NCBI GenBank assembly: GCA_045047105.1
Contig: JASFYQ010000017.1
Location: forward strand, 1-64,000
Source: JADGAU01 sp045047105
Lineage (GTDB): Bacteria; Pseudomonadota; Gammaproteobacteria; GRL18
DNA: 64,000 bases
Reading direction: 5' to 3'
Numbering within the stretch: position 1 is the stretch's first letter; every line of letters starts with the position of its first letter. The notes below the pieces were generated by a model. It was not told where the DNA came from. It ran no database searches and worked only from the letters and a program-made list of their open reading frames with translations. Positions 36,117 through 45,614 of this stretch are shown here, piece after piece. The translations under genes and the position numbers were made by a program.

Positions 36117-36474
36117 CTATAGTGATGAAATAGAAATTATTTTCTGTTTAAGCAATTGTTCAAATTCCTCTGCGGGCATGGGTTTAGCATAAAGGTAGCC
36201 TTGCATTTTAATCCGACCTTTATTCTTACTAATAAAAACCTGTGCTAACTCTATATTTATATAGCAAGGATAACCAAATAAGGGGATATCTTTAACCTGC
36301 CTCTGGACATAAATAATAATCGTTCCTTGTTTCCCTGTAACAGGATCTATTGCTTTTCCTTCTCTTATCTCTGCTGCATAAAATATGGGCTGTTTTATGC
36401 TCTTTATATAAGGTTATTTTATTGACTATTTGTCCGCTAAGACCCAAAATATTGGCTGGAATGTTAATACTCAT
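36117..36474 (-). pseudogene. Decayed fragment ending like an EAL domain
   Basis: The 430-base gap here holds minus-strand coding remains in two frames. From ATG 36474 one frame reads MSINIPANILGLSGQIVNKI and then drifts. A second frame is open without an ATG from about 36415 to a TAG at 36117-36119; it ends MQGYLYAKPMPAEEFEQLL, the typical C-terminal end of EAL-type c-di-GMP phosphodiesterases (QGYLxAKP). The shift lies near 36415-36420. The catalytic part is missing, so this is a non-functional remnant. What the upstream part (DPVTGKQGTIIIYVQ) belonged to is unclear. Confidence 0.65.
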
Positions 36475-36533
36475 ATAAAAATTAAGACTATATAGTTAAA
36501 AAGCATGTGTAAAAATATAAATAAAGCAGCTCT

Positions 36534-37526
36534 ATGAATAATTATTTTAAAGATATTATCTGCAAAACCACTGGAGCTACTGAGCTTTTTGAAATTAAGG
36601 TAATTCAAAGTCTATGGAGTGGTTATGGAAAAATTGTACGCTATGGATTAATAGGCTGTAGTAGAAAAACGGTGGTAGTTAAGCATGTACAACTACCTAA
36701 TCAAAAATCTCACCCTCGTGGTTGGAATACAGATATTTCTCATCAGCGTAAAATAAAATCTTACCAGATTGAAATTGCCTGGTATCGCTTATGGAGCAAG
36801 TATTGTGATATTAAATGCCGTGTTCCTTATTGTCTTGCCTTTGAATCAGTTGAAGATGAAGTTTTAATCGTACTGGAAGACTTAGACCAAAGTGGTTATC
36901 CCAAACAAAAGAATACAGTTTCTATGGCAGAGTTAAAAATTTGCCTTTCATGGTTAGCAAACTTCCATGCTACGTTTATGACTAAAAACCCCGATGAACT
37001 CTGGCCAATAGGTACCTATTGGCATCTTGATACTCGCCCAGATGAATTACAGGCATTAAATGATATTAAGTTAAAAAATGCCGCTTATGCCATTGATCAG
37101 CAACTACAAAACTGTACTTATCAGAGCTTTGTTCATGGTGATGCAAAACTTGCCAACTTTTGTTTTTCTACTGATGGAAAAAAAGTTGCAGCGGTTGATT
37201 TTCAATACGTTGGCGGTGGTTGTGGAATGAAGGATATTGCTTATTTTATTGGTAGTTGTCTTTATGAAGAAGACTGCGAACGGTTTGAAACTGAATTACT
37301 TGATTATTATTTCTCTCAACTAGAGCATGCTTTAAGTAAAAAAATCAAATTAAATAGTCAGTTGATAGTAAATTTTTCTGCTTTAGAAAAAGAGTGGCGA
37401 GCACTATATCCTCTGGCATGGACTGATTTCCATAGGTTTGTAAAAGGCTGGAGTCCTGATCATTGGAAAATTCATGGTTATAGTGAAAGAATTGCAAACC
37501 AAGTAGTACAACAATTATTAAAATAG
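36534..37526 (+). CDS. Phosphotransferase of the APH/ecdysteroid-kinase-like group
   Basis: 330 residues with a protein-kinase-like small-molecule kinase fold: ATP-lobe Lys in KTVVVKHVQ, hinge VLIVLEDLD, catalytic loop FVHGDAKLANFCF (HGDxxxxN) and metal-binding Asp in AAVDFQYVGGG. These enzymes phosphorylate small hydroxylated compounds such as sugars, choline or steroids; substrate unknown. The next gene, a cysQ-like phosphatase, begins 13 bases later, so the two form an operon. Confidence 0.8.
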   Translation: MNNYFKDIICKTTGATELFEIKVIQSLWSGYGKIVRYGLIGCSRKTVVVKHVQLPNQKSHPRGWNTDISHQRKIKSYQIEIAWYRLWSKYCDIKCRVPYCLAFESVEDEVLIVLEDLDQSGYPKQKNTVSMAELKICLSWLANFHATFMTKNPDELWPIGTYWHLDTRPDELQALNDIKLKNAAYAIDQQLQNCTYQSFVHGDAKLANFCFSTDGKKVAAVDFQYVGGGCGMKDIAYFIGSCLYEEDCERFETELLDYYFSQLEHALSKKIKLNSQLIVNFSALEKEWRALYPLAWTDFHRFVKGWSPDHWKIHGYSERIANQVVQQLLK

Positions 37527-37539
37527 TTAAATAATCCAG

Positions 37540-38445
37540 ATGCAATTATCTAAAACCGATCTACTACTTTTAACAGATAATGCTATTGCTGCTGCATTTC
37601 AGGCGGGAGAAGTAATTTCACAGTATATGCAACAGTCAGTTGAAGTACACAGCAAAATTGCTGGGGATAGCCATGCATCACAGGTTGTGACTGAGGTTGA
37701 TATTAAATGTCAGCAAATAATAGAGACAATATTACTTGCCGATTGTAAAATATTTGATTTAGCTTTTTTAACAGAAGAAAGTGTAGATGATAAAAAACGC
37801 CTGGAAAAAGATTATTTTTGGTGTGTTGATCCACTTGATGGAACCTTACCCTTTATTGAGAAATCCTCTGGTTATGCAGTATCTATTGCCTTAGTATCAC
37901 AGTCAGGAATACCGGTTATTGGTGTGATATACGATCCTCTAGAACAAACCTTATATCATGCAATTTATGGAGAAGGTGCTTTTCGTAATGGAAAAAAGTG
38001 GAAATATAAAAATGTTATAGCGCCTAATAAACATCACCTGACCATTGTTAGTGATCGTAGTTTTATCCAACAGGATTATTACCATTCAATAATCCTGGCA
38101 CTGGGAACTATTGCTGACAAACTGGATTATATTGGCCTGAAGTTAATCCACCATGGTGGTGCGGCAATGAATGCTTGTTGGGTATTAGAGAATTCTCCTG
38201 CAGTATATTTTAAATTTCCCAAACAACAGGATGGTGGTGGCAGTTTATGGGATTATGCTGCTAGCGCCTGTTTATTTAATGAAATAGGTGCAGTGGTAAG
38301 TGATATCCATGGACAGACTCTTAACCTGAATAGAGCCCAATCCAGTTTTATGAACCATGCGGGAATTATTTATAGTTGTAGTCAGGATTTATCTCAGGAA
38401 ATATCTCAGATATATAATAATTATTTACAGGCCCAGGCTATATAA
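37540..38445 (+). CDS. Inositol-monophosphatase-family phosphatase, CysQ-like
   Basis: 301 residues with the lithium-sensitive phosphatase motifs: metal-binding Glu in FLTEESVDD, WCVDPLDGT, and a C-terminal GGGSLWDYAASACL. The nearest reading is 3'(2'),5'-bisphosphate nucleotidase CysQ, which recycles PAP from sulfate metabolism; an inositol or sugar phosphatase is also possible, as the partner kinase upstream hints at a kinase/phosphatase pair on a small molecule. Confidence 0.82.
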   Translation: MQLSKTDLLLLTDNAIAAAFQAGEVISQYMQQSVEVHSKIAGDSHASQVVTEVDIKCQQIIETILLADCKIFDLAFLTEESVDDKKRLEKDYFWCVDPLDGTLPFIEKSSGYAVSIALVSQSGIPVIGVIYDPLEQTLYHAIYGEGAFRNGKKWKYKNVIAPNKHHLTIVSDRSFIQQDYYHSIILALGTIADKLDYIGLKLIHHGGAAMNACWVLENSPAVYFKFPKQQDGGGSLWDYAASACLFNEIGAVVSDIHGQTLNLNRAQSSFMNHAGIIYSCSQDLSQEISQIYNNYLQAQAI

Positions 38446-38487
38446 AAATAACTATATATCCATTTTCAGGTATAACGGGTAAGCGTA

Positions 38488-39774
38488 TTATTCTACCCGA
38501 TTACGCCCATTATGTTTTGCTAAATACAGTTTATCATCCACCTGTTGTAAAAAATTAACTAAGCTCTCTTCTGACGCTTGATTTAGATGCATTAGAGGAG
38601 AAATTTCTATCAAACCAATGCTTACACTGATATGAATTTTATAAGCCTCATATTTAACCAGGGTATGATTTACTTTATTACAGACTCCATCTAATATTTG
38701 TTTGCCCTTAGCATAATCTAATGCAGGCATAATCATTACAAACTCTTCCCCACCAAAACGAATAATAATATCCGAGGCTCTTAAACTTTTAGTTAATAAA
38801 TTTGCAAAAAATTTTAAAACTACATCACCCGCAACATGCCCATAAGTATCATTTATCTTTTTAAAATGGTCCAAATCACACATAGCAAAAATATAGCTAT
38901 TTTTTGTTGCCAAAGCAATTTCATATTGATTAAAGAAAATTTGCTCTAATAGGGAGCGGTTCAAAACGCCAGTAAGTTCATCTTTAGCGGCACAGGCAAT
39001 CATACGTTTATTATCAATCAACATTAATTCTGTACCAATCTCCATTGAGGTGAGATCCGCTTTTTCCAGATAAGAAATACAAACATGAAAATTTTCATCA
39101 ATATGTTCTAAATAATAGGCTATTTTTTTACCCAAATAATGCAAGGTCTCATGCAATTGAACCATTTTACTGTATTTACTATTATTAGAAATAAGTAACT
39201 TTGCATCAGATAATAGCCATTTACCAAAATGGCATTGAGTTGGGTCTTTTTCAGGAACAATTGTAGAATCTTTTAATCGAATAGCCTCTGATAATTTAAA
39301 TAACCATTTAACATGTAACTCATAATGATTAATAACGTCTTTATCTACCACTTCAGATAAACTGGCTAAACGCAAATTGATATTAGATTGTAGGGTTTTT
39401 ATATAATGCTCTAGATAAGACTGTGCCATTTGATTCTCAGCATAGTCAAAACGATGGCATAAAGTAATAACAGCCTCACTTTTATGCATATTTAAAAAAA
39501 TATGGATTAATTTACTTTTAAGAAAACCCAGTTCATTAATTAAAACAATATAAGGTATATCCGCTTTTATATTAATATCAATTAAAGCTTTTGCTGCTAA
39601 ATAGAAATTATCTTCACTTGCTTCTACTGCTGAATCAAAAACTTTTTTAAAATAGTTTGCGATGGATATATCAAAACTTTCAGATTCATGGCTTTCATTT
39701 AGAATGTACATATCAATAAACTCTTGAAATGCTTCTGCTTTATGTTTTTCAATTGCTTGAGAAAAATCGAGCAT
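38488..39774 (-). CDS. Diguanylate cyclase with CZB zinc-sensor domain
   Basis: 428 residues, soluble. Residues 1-140 are helical and unrecognised. Residues about 145-220 form a CZB domain with the four zinc ligands His154, Cys181 (CHFGKWL), His208 and His212; spacings 27/27/4 are close to those of E. coli DgcZ. A GGDEF domain follows with GGEEF at 341-345 and an RxxD inhibition site (Arg332-Asp335) five residues before it, so it should make c-di-GMP, be restrained by zinc and be product-inhibited. A 20-bp-spaced direct repeat lies just upstream. Confidence 0.88.
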   Translation of the reverse strand: MLDFSQAIEKHKAEAFQEFIDMYILNESHESESFDISIANYFKKVFDSAVEASEDNFYLAAKALIDINIKADIPYIVLINELGFLKSKLIHIFLNMHKSEAVITLCHRFDYAENQMAQSYLEHYIKTLQSNINLRLASLSEVVDKDVINHYELHVKWLFKLSEAIRLKDSTIVPEKDPTQCHFGKWLLSDAKLLISNNSKYSKMVQLHETLHYLGKKIAYYLEHIDENFHVCISYLEKADLTSMEIGTELMLIDNKRMIACAAKDELTGVLNRSLLEQIFFNQYEIALATKNSYIFAMCDLDHFKKINDTYGHVAGDVVLKFFANLLTKSLRASDIIIRFGGEEFVMIMPALDYAKGKQILDGVCNKVNHTLVKYEAYKIHISVSIGLIEISPLMHLNQASEESLVNFLQQVDDKLYLAKHNGRNRVE

Positions 39775-39790
39775 ACAAAATACCCATTGT

Positions 39791-39826
39791 TAATTAAGTT
39801 AAGAAAGTGCTAATTAAGTTAAGAAA
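39791..39826. repeat. 16-bp direct repeat at 20-bp spacing upstream of the cyclase
   Basis: TAATTAAGTTAAGAAA occurs at 39791-39806 and again, identical, at 39811-39826, i.e. two helical turns apart and 17 bases before the diguanylate cyclase start codon. It may be a double operator or a simple duplication. Confidence 0.65.
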
Positions 39827-39971
39827 ACAATTTTGCCAGTTTATGACAAGCTATTATCTAGTACTTGTTTTTTTTCAAGCATTGTTAAAGTATAGCAGAA
39901 TCAGAAAAATAATACTTTAATAACCTGAACTTAGCGCCACAATTATATTTTTATAATAAAAAACAGGATTA

Positions 39972-40538
39972 TTAAGCTCTAGATGTATATTTTCCAGTAG
40001 CTGTATTTATTTTTATTATTTCAGCCTCACAAAGGTACTCGGGAACCTGAACCACAAACCCCGTTTCCAAAATTGCCGGTTTAGTCCTTGCAGCTGCAGA
40101 TGCTCCCTTTATCGCAGGCGCTGTTTCAATTATTTTTAAAGATACACTCGCAGGCAATTCAATACCAATTAAGCTATCCTCATAAATCATACCTAAAATT
40201 GCATCCTGTCCATCTGGTAGATAATTTGCTGCTTCATCAATATCCGCAATGGATAAAGTATATTGATTATAATTTTCACCATCCATAAAAGTATAAAACT
40301 GATCATCTTTAAATAAAAATTGCAATTGACGACGAGTACAATCTGCCTCTTTTATAAAGTCTGTACCAGATAAAGTCTGCTCAAGCTTTTGCTTCTTTTG
40401 AATATTCATAAAAGTAATTTTATAAAGTGTATTAGCCCCCCTGGAAGATGGACTTCTAACATCAATATTTCGGGTTTGGAACAATTGCCCATCAATTTCT
40501 ACAATTGCACCTTTTTTAAGATCGGAAGCTTTTGGCAT
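39972..40538 (-). CDS. efpL: Elongation factor P-like protein EfpL (YeiP)
   Basis: 188 residues, EF-P fold with KOW-like N-terminus and two OB domains. The loop that carries Lys34 in EF-P reads SPSSRGANTLYK here, with Arg33 as in YeiP/EfpL; this unmodified arginine type helps the ribosome at proline and other stalling motifs. The C-terminus (INTATGKYTSRA) also fits. AGGA precedes the ATG. Single gene. Confidence 0.93.
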   Translation of the reverse strand: MPKASDLKKGAIVEIDGQLFQTRNIDVRSPSSRGANTLYKITFMNIQKKQKLEQTLSGTDFIKEADCTRRQLQFLFKDDQFYTFMDGENYNQYTLSIADIDEAANYLPDGQDAILGMIYEDSLIGIELPASVSLKIIETAPAIKGASAAARTKPAILETGFVVQVPEYLCEAEIIKINTATGKYTSRA

Positions 40539-40633
40539 GAAGAGGTATCCTATTAATAATTAAATAAATTCAGCTTTATATTTTAACAAATAATTGCACT
40601 TTCAGCACGAAATCTAAAATATAAGTTAAATGC

Positions 40634-41661
40634 TCAAAGCTGCACAAAACCATTTTTAATTTGCATGGTTGTGGGAAAATTATTTTCGTATAATGCGCCT
40701 GTACCTAAGCCCTGATGTAAAACTGGTTGGAACTGAGCGGTATACTGAGTTATAGCATTTAAAGCAATATTAGATTCCAGAGCAGAAGTTAACCACCAAT
40801 TAATATCAAGTGATTGTGCTAATTTAATCCACTGTAGTGTAGAGTTAAATCCACCCAGTAGAGTAGGTTTTAAAATAATATATGCAGGTTGAATAGCGGA
40901 TAATAAATCTTCTTGTTGCTGCTTATCTATAATACCAATCAATTCTTCATCTAATGCAATTTTAATAGGGGATGAGCTACAGAGTTTTGCCATTGCAGTT
41001 ATTTGGCCTGCTCTAATAGGCTGTTCAATGGAATGAATATTTAATTCAGACCATTTTTCTAATATATTTTGAGCCTGATTGATTGCATATGCACCATTTG
41101 CATCCAGACGAATTATGAGTTTTTTTGCTGAATATTTATTCCGAATCAAACGAACTAATTGATATTCTTTTTCAAATTCTAAACTACCCACTTTAATTTT
41201 CAGGCATTGATAACCTGCGTATAATTTGGCTTCAATTTGCTGTTGCATAAAATCCAAATCCCCCATCCAGATTAAACCATTAATGGGAATAGTAGTATTA
41301 GTTAAATCAAAGTAATCTTGTCTGCCACCACGTTGTAGATCCAATAGGGCCATTTCAAACGCAAATCGCAGGCTGGGTAAATGGGCAGGAATATATTTAT
41401 TAATGGTAGAAGAGTGAAGATTTTTATTACTTAGGCTTTGGCAATAATTATCCACAATGGTTGCAAAATTTTCAGAGTAGTCTGGACTTAATCCTGACAA
41501 AGGAGAGGCTTCACCCAGGCCAATAATATCTGGCTGATTTTTTTTTGAAATGTGGATAATATAACAGTCATGCTGACTCAGCTCACCTCTGGAGGTTTTT
41601 GCGTTAAAGCAAAATTTTAGTGTTTTTTTTTCCAGCGAATGAAGTAATTTGAGTCAGACAT
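40634..41661 (-). pseudogene. menC: o-Succinylbenzoate synthase, frameshifted at an A9 run
   Basis: Enolase-superfamily enzyme for menaquinone synthesis: LKIKVGSLEFEKE, IRLDANGAYA, EQPIRAGQ, ALDEE and LKPTLLGGF give the barrel Lys/Asp/Glu ligands. The open frame with these motifs has only a late TTG start (41500), but in the same frame the N-terminal domain continues upstream (FCFNAKTSRGELSQHD, GLGEASPLSGLS) to about 41622. The natural start, ATG 41661 (MSDSNYFIRW), is in another frame; they are separated by nine A (T run 41623-41631) where ten would restore WKKKTLKF. So this is a frameshift mutation, a sequencing error or a slippage site. Confidence 0.8.
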
Positions 41662-41691
41662 TTATTTTTTAAGCAATGCTAGATATTAGCA

Positions 41692-42390
41692 CTAATCATC
41701 CGTGATAGAGAGATAGGCTAATAGAGCTTGTATTTGTTCTTCACTATAGGCTTTAAATGCTTCGTCTTCATCATCATAATCATGATGACGTTTTTTTGCA
41801 TTATAATCTATGATCTGCTTTCTTAAGTATTGAGTGTATTGACCAGATAATGGCGGAGTGTCCGATTTTTTCTTACCCTTACCTGCAACACCATGACAAA
41901 TTTTACACTCTTTATTATAAAGTTTTTTGCCAAGTTGAATATCTCCCCCAACGCGAGGAATATTCAAAACTTTTTTAGCAATTAAGAGTTTCTCATATGC
42001 CGTGGTATCTGCTTTAAAATCAGGTATTTTAGTCTGTAATTTAATCGTTTCTATATAAGCCGTAACTGAATAGATATCATCATCAGGCAACTCTCTATCA
42101 TTAGCATACGGCTTCATTGGCAGATTATGGCGCTGATTATTTTTAAACAGGCCCAATTGCTCACGTAAATATTTTTGCGGGAAACCTGCAAGGCGAGGAT
42201 ATTCTCCCCCTTTTCCACCTTCAGCAAATTCACCATGACAACCCGCACAAACTTCATTAATTTCTTCACCCAGACCTAAATCTATTTCATAAGCGGGTTC
42301 TTCTGATGCATCCTGATTGTCTGAAAAAACTACCGAACTGGAAAATAAAATAAAGAATAAGACTACAACAGATATTATTCTCTGGATCAA
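41692..42390 (-). CDS. Dihaem cytochrome c of the nos cluster
   Basis: 232 residues: signal peptide (IISVVVLFFILFSSSVVFSD) and two c4-like haem domains with CAGCHG and CKICHG, each followed by a Met-containing helix pair (YPRLAGFPQKYLREQL and PPLSGQYTQYLRKQI). Periplasmic electron carrier, probably to NosZ. The start is TTG, supported by AGAGGTGA seven bases upstream; its TTGA overlaps the nosY stop, so it is translated with the nos genes. Last gene of the cluster. Confidence 0.88.
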   Translation of the reverse strand: MIQRIISVVVLFFILFSSSVVFSDNQDASEEPAYEIDLGLGEEINEVCAGCHGEFAEGGKGGEYPRLAGFPQKYLREQLGLFKNNQRHNLPMKPYANDRELPDDDIYSVTAYIETIKLQTKIPDFKADTTAYEKLLIAKKVLNIPRVGGDIQLGKKLYNKECKICHGVAGKGKKKSDTPPLSGQYTQYLRKQIIDYNAKKRHHDYDDEDEAFKAYSEEQIQALLAYLSITDD

Positions 42391-43214
42391 GGCAAATCAC
42401 CTCTTCTAAATAGGCGATAACCAATGTATGCGGACAAAGTACCCAATGAAACGGGATAGAATATAGACCAGATTAGATACCCTGTATTACCGAAAGTATC
42501 CAGAATAATATAAGCTGACGGGCCTAATAAAACCAGCTGAGGATCAAATAACATCATTGCTGCGGTTCTAAATACTTGCAGAGGATTAATTAAGGATATT
42601 AACACGGCTGTTTCCGCAGGAAGTCCTCCTCTTATCATTACACCTAATAATATCAGATCCATAAATAATAATAATGCCAGCCAGATCATAAAGGCTGCAC
42701 CCTGAGCCACATCAGAGGAACGAGCAATAGTTGATATCAACATACCAATCCCTAAAAAACACCAGGCCACTGCCATTAATAAACTGGTATAACTAATAAA
42801 TAAAATCCAGGGAACATCTATGCCTTTAATTAAAGACCAGATAACAGCTCCTACCATAGCTAAAAATACAGGTAAAAAAACCACTACAAATCGTCCTAAA
42901 AACTTTCCCCAGAACCATGCGGATAAACTCACGGGAAAAGAGAGCATGTATTCAAAAATACCTGCTTCTCGGTCACCTGCTACTGACCTCACCGTAGTTA
43001 TCAAGACAAACACGGGCAGGATTGCAATAGAAAGTTGTATATAGGTTATTAATAGTCGAGACAGACCCGTAAAGCCCATAATCCGTGATTCAGTAACTCC
43101 AAACACAAATAATAATACTACTATTCCCCCAAAAACTGAGGTATAAACCATAAACCATTTGGCCCTTAAGGACTCAACTATATCTGCTTTTGCAGTTAAC
43201 CATAAATTTTTCAT
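42387..43214 (-). CDS. nosY: NosY, ABC permease for NosZ maturation
   Basis: 275 residues with six membrane helices (e.g. VFGGIVVLLFVFGV, LSIAILPVFVLITTV) and the RSVAGDREAGIFEYMLSFPV segment typical of ABC-2 type NosY. With NosF it powers NosD, delivering a sulfur/copper species for the CuZ centre. Starts one base after nosL ends. Confidence 0.93.
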   Translation of the reverse strand: MKNLWLTAKADIVESLRAKWFMVYTSVFGGIVVLLFVFGVTESRIMGFTGLSRLLITYIQLSIAILPVFVLITTVRSVAGDREAGIFEYMLSFPVSLSAWFWGKFLGRFVVVFLPVFLAMVGAVIWSLIKGIDVPWILFISYTSLLMAVAWCFLGIGMLISTIARSSDVAQGAAFMIWLALLLFMDLILLGVMIRGGLPAETAVLISLINPLQVFRTAAMMLFDPQLVLLGPSAYIILDTFGNTGYLIWSIFYPVSLGTLSAYIGYRLFRRGDLP

Positions 43215-43215
43215 A

Positions 43216-43695
43216 TTAGTGCTTAAAATTCCCGCCGTGTATATTTAATTTCTTTTCTACTTCATCAATGTGTTGTCTTGCTTGTATAAAGTTAATAGCT
43301 CCTTTTTGCTCAGTTGCAACAGCCCCAAGACCATAGTTCATTGGAGTTATTTGCTCCTTGATATACCAAGCTGTTTTTGCATTGATCCATTTTCCTGAAT
43401 TAACATCAGTTACCCAAATTTCAGTCTTTTCATCCGCCTGCCATGTTTGTTGTTGTTTGGCAGCCAACCATAATGAAGCGCAGCCAACATCATCAAAGCG
43501 AAATACTTTTGAACGTTTATTTTTTGGAAAAACTCGAACCTGAGCGCTAAATTTTCTATCACTTAACATCATCTGGCAACGGTCACAGGCATCGCGATCC
43601 CATTTAACATCAACAGGCCCAGCTTGTTTGTCTCCACAGCCAGATAAAAGGACAAAAATAAACAACAGGCTTGAAATAACTGAATAATTTTTCAT
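43216..43695 (-). CDS. nosL: NosL, copper-binding lipoprotein
   Basis: 159 residues: lipoprotein signal (LLFIFVLLSGCGDK, lipid-modified Cys), then CDRCQMMLSDRKFSAQV and RFDDVGCASLWL, the conserved copper-site segments of NosL. It is the outer-leaflet copper chaperone for NosZ apoprotein. The Gln in CDRCQMM replaces the usual Gly. Lies between nosF and nosY, whereas nosL often ends the cluster. Confidence 0.94.
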   Translation of the reverse strand: MKNYSVISSLLFIFVLLSGCGDKQAGPVDVKWDRDACDRCQMMLSDRKFSAQVRVFPKNKRSKVFRFDDVGCASLWLAAKQQQTWQADEKTEIWVTDVNSGKWINAKTAWYIKEQITPMNYGLGAVATEQKGAINFIQARQHIDEVEKKLNIHGGNFKH

Positions 43696-43726
43696 AATAA
43701 CTAATGTATGTTTCTATAATTTTGTA

Positions 43727-44575
43727 TTATTTTTCATCCATATGGATAGATGAAACAAGTGCTGCATAACGTGACAAAACACCTAAAAAGCGTAATCTGT
43801 CCGGGCCAGAAATCTTACCCACCCAGTGTTGGTTATCGGTTGTGGTAAATTCCCACTTCTGAATTGCTTTGGCAAAAGCTGCATCTTCACGGCGGGTTTT
43901 AATCTCGGTGTGAAATAAACTATTCAGGTCAATTTCATCTTCAACTTTATCATCTAGCACAATTTTACCCTGATCCATTTCAATTACACGATTTACCAAT
44001 GGAGCAACTTCATCGAGACGGTGACTGGAAATTAACATGATGGAATTTTCAACTTTTGTAGCCAGGATATTAAAGAAAATATGTCTTGCTTCAGGATCCA
44101 GATTTGCAGCAGGTTCATCCATAATCAAAATATCTGCATCTCGTCCCAGAGCAATACTGATAAGAATTTTTTGTTTTTGGCCACCTGATAATTTAACAAA
44201 GGGTAAGGATTTAATTTTAATAAAATCTAATCCCAATTGCTCTATCATATCTATAATTTTTTGTTCTTTAGATTCACATAAATTAGCTACAAAACTAACC
44301 AGTTGAGCTACTGGTATTTTTAGTGGTGGTGAAATCTGTGGAACAAAACCAATGTGTTTGAGCACATCAGTACGAAAATCACGTGGTTTTTTTCCATCAA
44401 TTAAAACATTGCCAGAATAAACATACTCACCTAATAAGCAACGAATCAACGTAGTTTTACCTGCGCCATTTGATCCAACTAAAGCAATTCTTTCACCTTT
44501 CTTAATGGATAAGTCCAGTTCTTTTAAAACCTCAACTTTACCAAATTTTTTGCTTAAACTATTAAATTTTATCAT
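43727..44575 (-). CDS. nosF: NosF, ABC ATPase for NosZ maturation
   Basis: 282 residues: Walker A GSNGAGKTT, Q-loop FVPQISPP, signature LSGGQKQK, Walker B ILIMDEPAANLDPEAR and switch His in ISSHRLDE. The C-terminal 70 residues are family-specific. Works with NosY and NosD. Short AT-rich gap to nosH, with ATTATCA tandem copies at the nosH end. Confidence 0.95.
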   Translation of the reverse strand: MIKFNSLSKKFGKVEVLKELDLSIKKGERIALVGSNGAGKTTLIRCLLGEYVYSGNVLIDGKKPRDFRTDVLKHIGFVPQISPPLKIPVAQLVSFVANLCESKEQKIIDMIEQLGLDFIKIKSLPFVKLSGGQKQKILISIALGRDADILIMDEPAANLDPEARHIFFNILATKVENSIMLISSHRLDEVAPLVNRVIEMDQGKIVLDDKVEDEIDLNSLFHTEIKTRREDAAFAKAIQKWEFTTTDNQHWVGKISGPDRLRFLGVLSRYAALVSSIHMDEK

Positions 44576-44600
44576 TTTAATATTCTTTTATTTCGTATTA

Positions 44601-45614
44601 TCAATTATCAATTATCAATTTATCACTACCAATGTTTGTATCCTGATGTCTGGTTAATCCCTTAAACTCAAAACTTAATGAGCTGGTTGGACAGGCATCA
44701 ATACATAATCCACAGCGGGTACAATCTGCTCCAATAGGAATACGTACATCGATACTACGATTTTTAATGGTTACGTCTAAAACATGGGGAACTAGACAGA
44801 CATTACGACAATCTCCCTCATGCTTACAATCGTTCATATCATAACTTACTCGTAGAGGTGAAAAAACCCCCACTAAACCATAAGTAATGCCGATAGGACA
44901 TACATATCGACACCATGCTCGTCTAGATACAAATACCTCAAAGGCTAACAAAAACCCAACCCATGCCAGTGCAATAGTTGGCCCATAAATAAGGGCTCGG
45001 CTTAAAATTCCAGTAGGTGAGATAAATTCATACACGGTATAACCTGTAACTACGGCTAATAGCACAAAAAGAACATAAAATACGGAGCGTACTCGCCGAT
45101 CAAACTTTATATCCTTAACTAGATCTTTTCTGGTTAAATACAGGTGTAATTTTTCTGCCCATTCAGCTAGTAAGTGATAGGGACAAACCCATGAGCAAAA
45201 TGTTCTGCCACCGAGTAAAAACCAGGCAATAAAAATTGTTATAGTACCAATAATTAGGTTTATTAAAATCACTTTAAAGGCCAGGGTCACTTGCAAGGCA
45301 GAATTTAAATCTGCCATATGGAAACCAATAAAACGTGATGCAGTTAATGCACCTTCTAATACTTGAATATCCAGAGCATAGGAAAACAGGAATAAAAAGT
45401 TAACAGACAATAAAGTTAACCAGCGACGTTTTAACCATTTATTTTTTGCTGTGGCATGGTGTTTATCATGTAAGTCAATCAGTTCTTGCTTGCTAACCTT
45501 TATGCCTTTTTTATAAAAATAAACTTTTTTAACTTCAGCAGATAACTCATCACTATTTGGTTTTCTTGGATTTGCACCCAATAACTGCAGGAATGACTCT
45601 TTAAATAAGTTCAT
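44601..45614 (-). CDS. nosH: NosH/NapH-like membrane iron-sulfur quinol dehydrogenase subunit
   Basis: 337 residues with four to five membrane helices, two CxxxCP-type motifs on the membrane edge (CSWVCPYHLLAEW and CRYVCPIGITYG) and a C-terminal ferredoxin segment (CTRCGLCIDACPTS) after a partly degenerate one (CKHEGDCRNVCL). Related to NapH; with NosG it is thought to oxidise menaquinol and feed the periplasmic cytochromes. GGAGGGG lies upstream; start overlaps the nosG stop (TAATG). Confidence 0.9.
   Translation of the reverse strand: MNLFKESFLQLLGANPRKPNSDELSAEVKKVYFYKKGIKVSKQELIDLHDKHHATAKNKWLKRRWLTLLSVNFLFLFSYALDIQVLEGALTASRFIGFHMADLNSALQVTLAFKVILINLIIGTITIFIAWFLLGGRTFCSWVCPYHLLAEWAEKLHLYLTRKDLVKDIKFDRRVRSVFYVLFVLLAVVTGYTVYEFISPTGILSRALIYGPTIALAWVGFLLAFEVFVSRRAWCRYVCPIGITYGLVGVFSPLRVSYDMNDCKHEGDCRNVCLVPHVLDVTIKNRSIDVRIPIGADCTRCGLCIDACPTSSLSFEFKGLTRHQDTNIGSDKLIIDN

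Noticed and set aside
36292..36474. Minus-strand 60-codon frame as a real gene
   Set aside because: The similarity to EAL C-termini lies in another frame that runs on to 36117; the short frame is one half of a frameshifted remnant.
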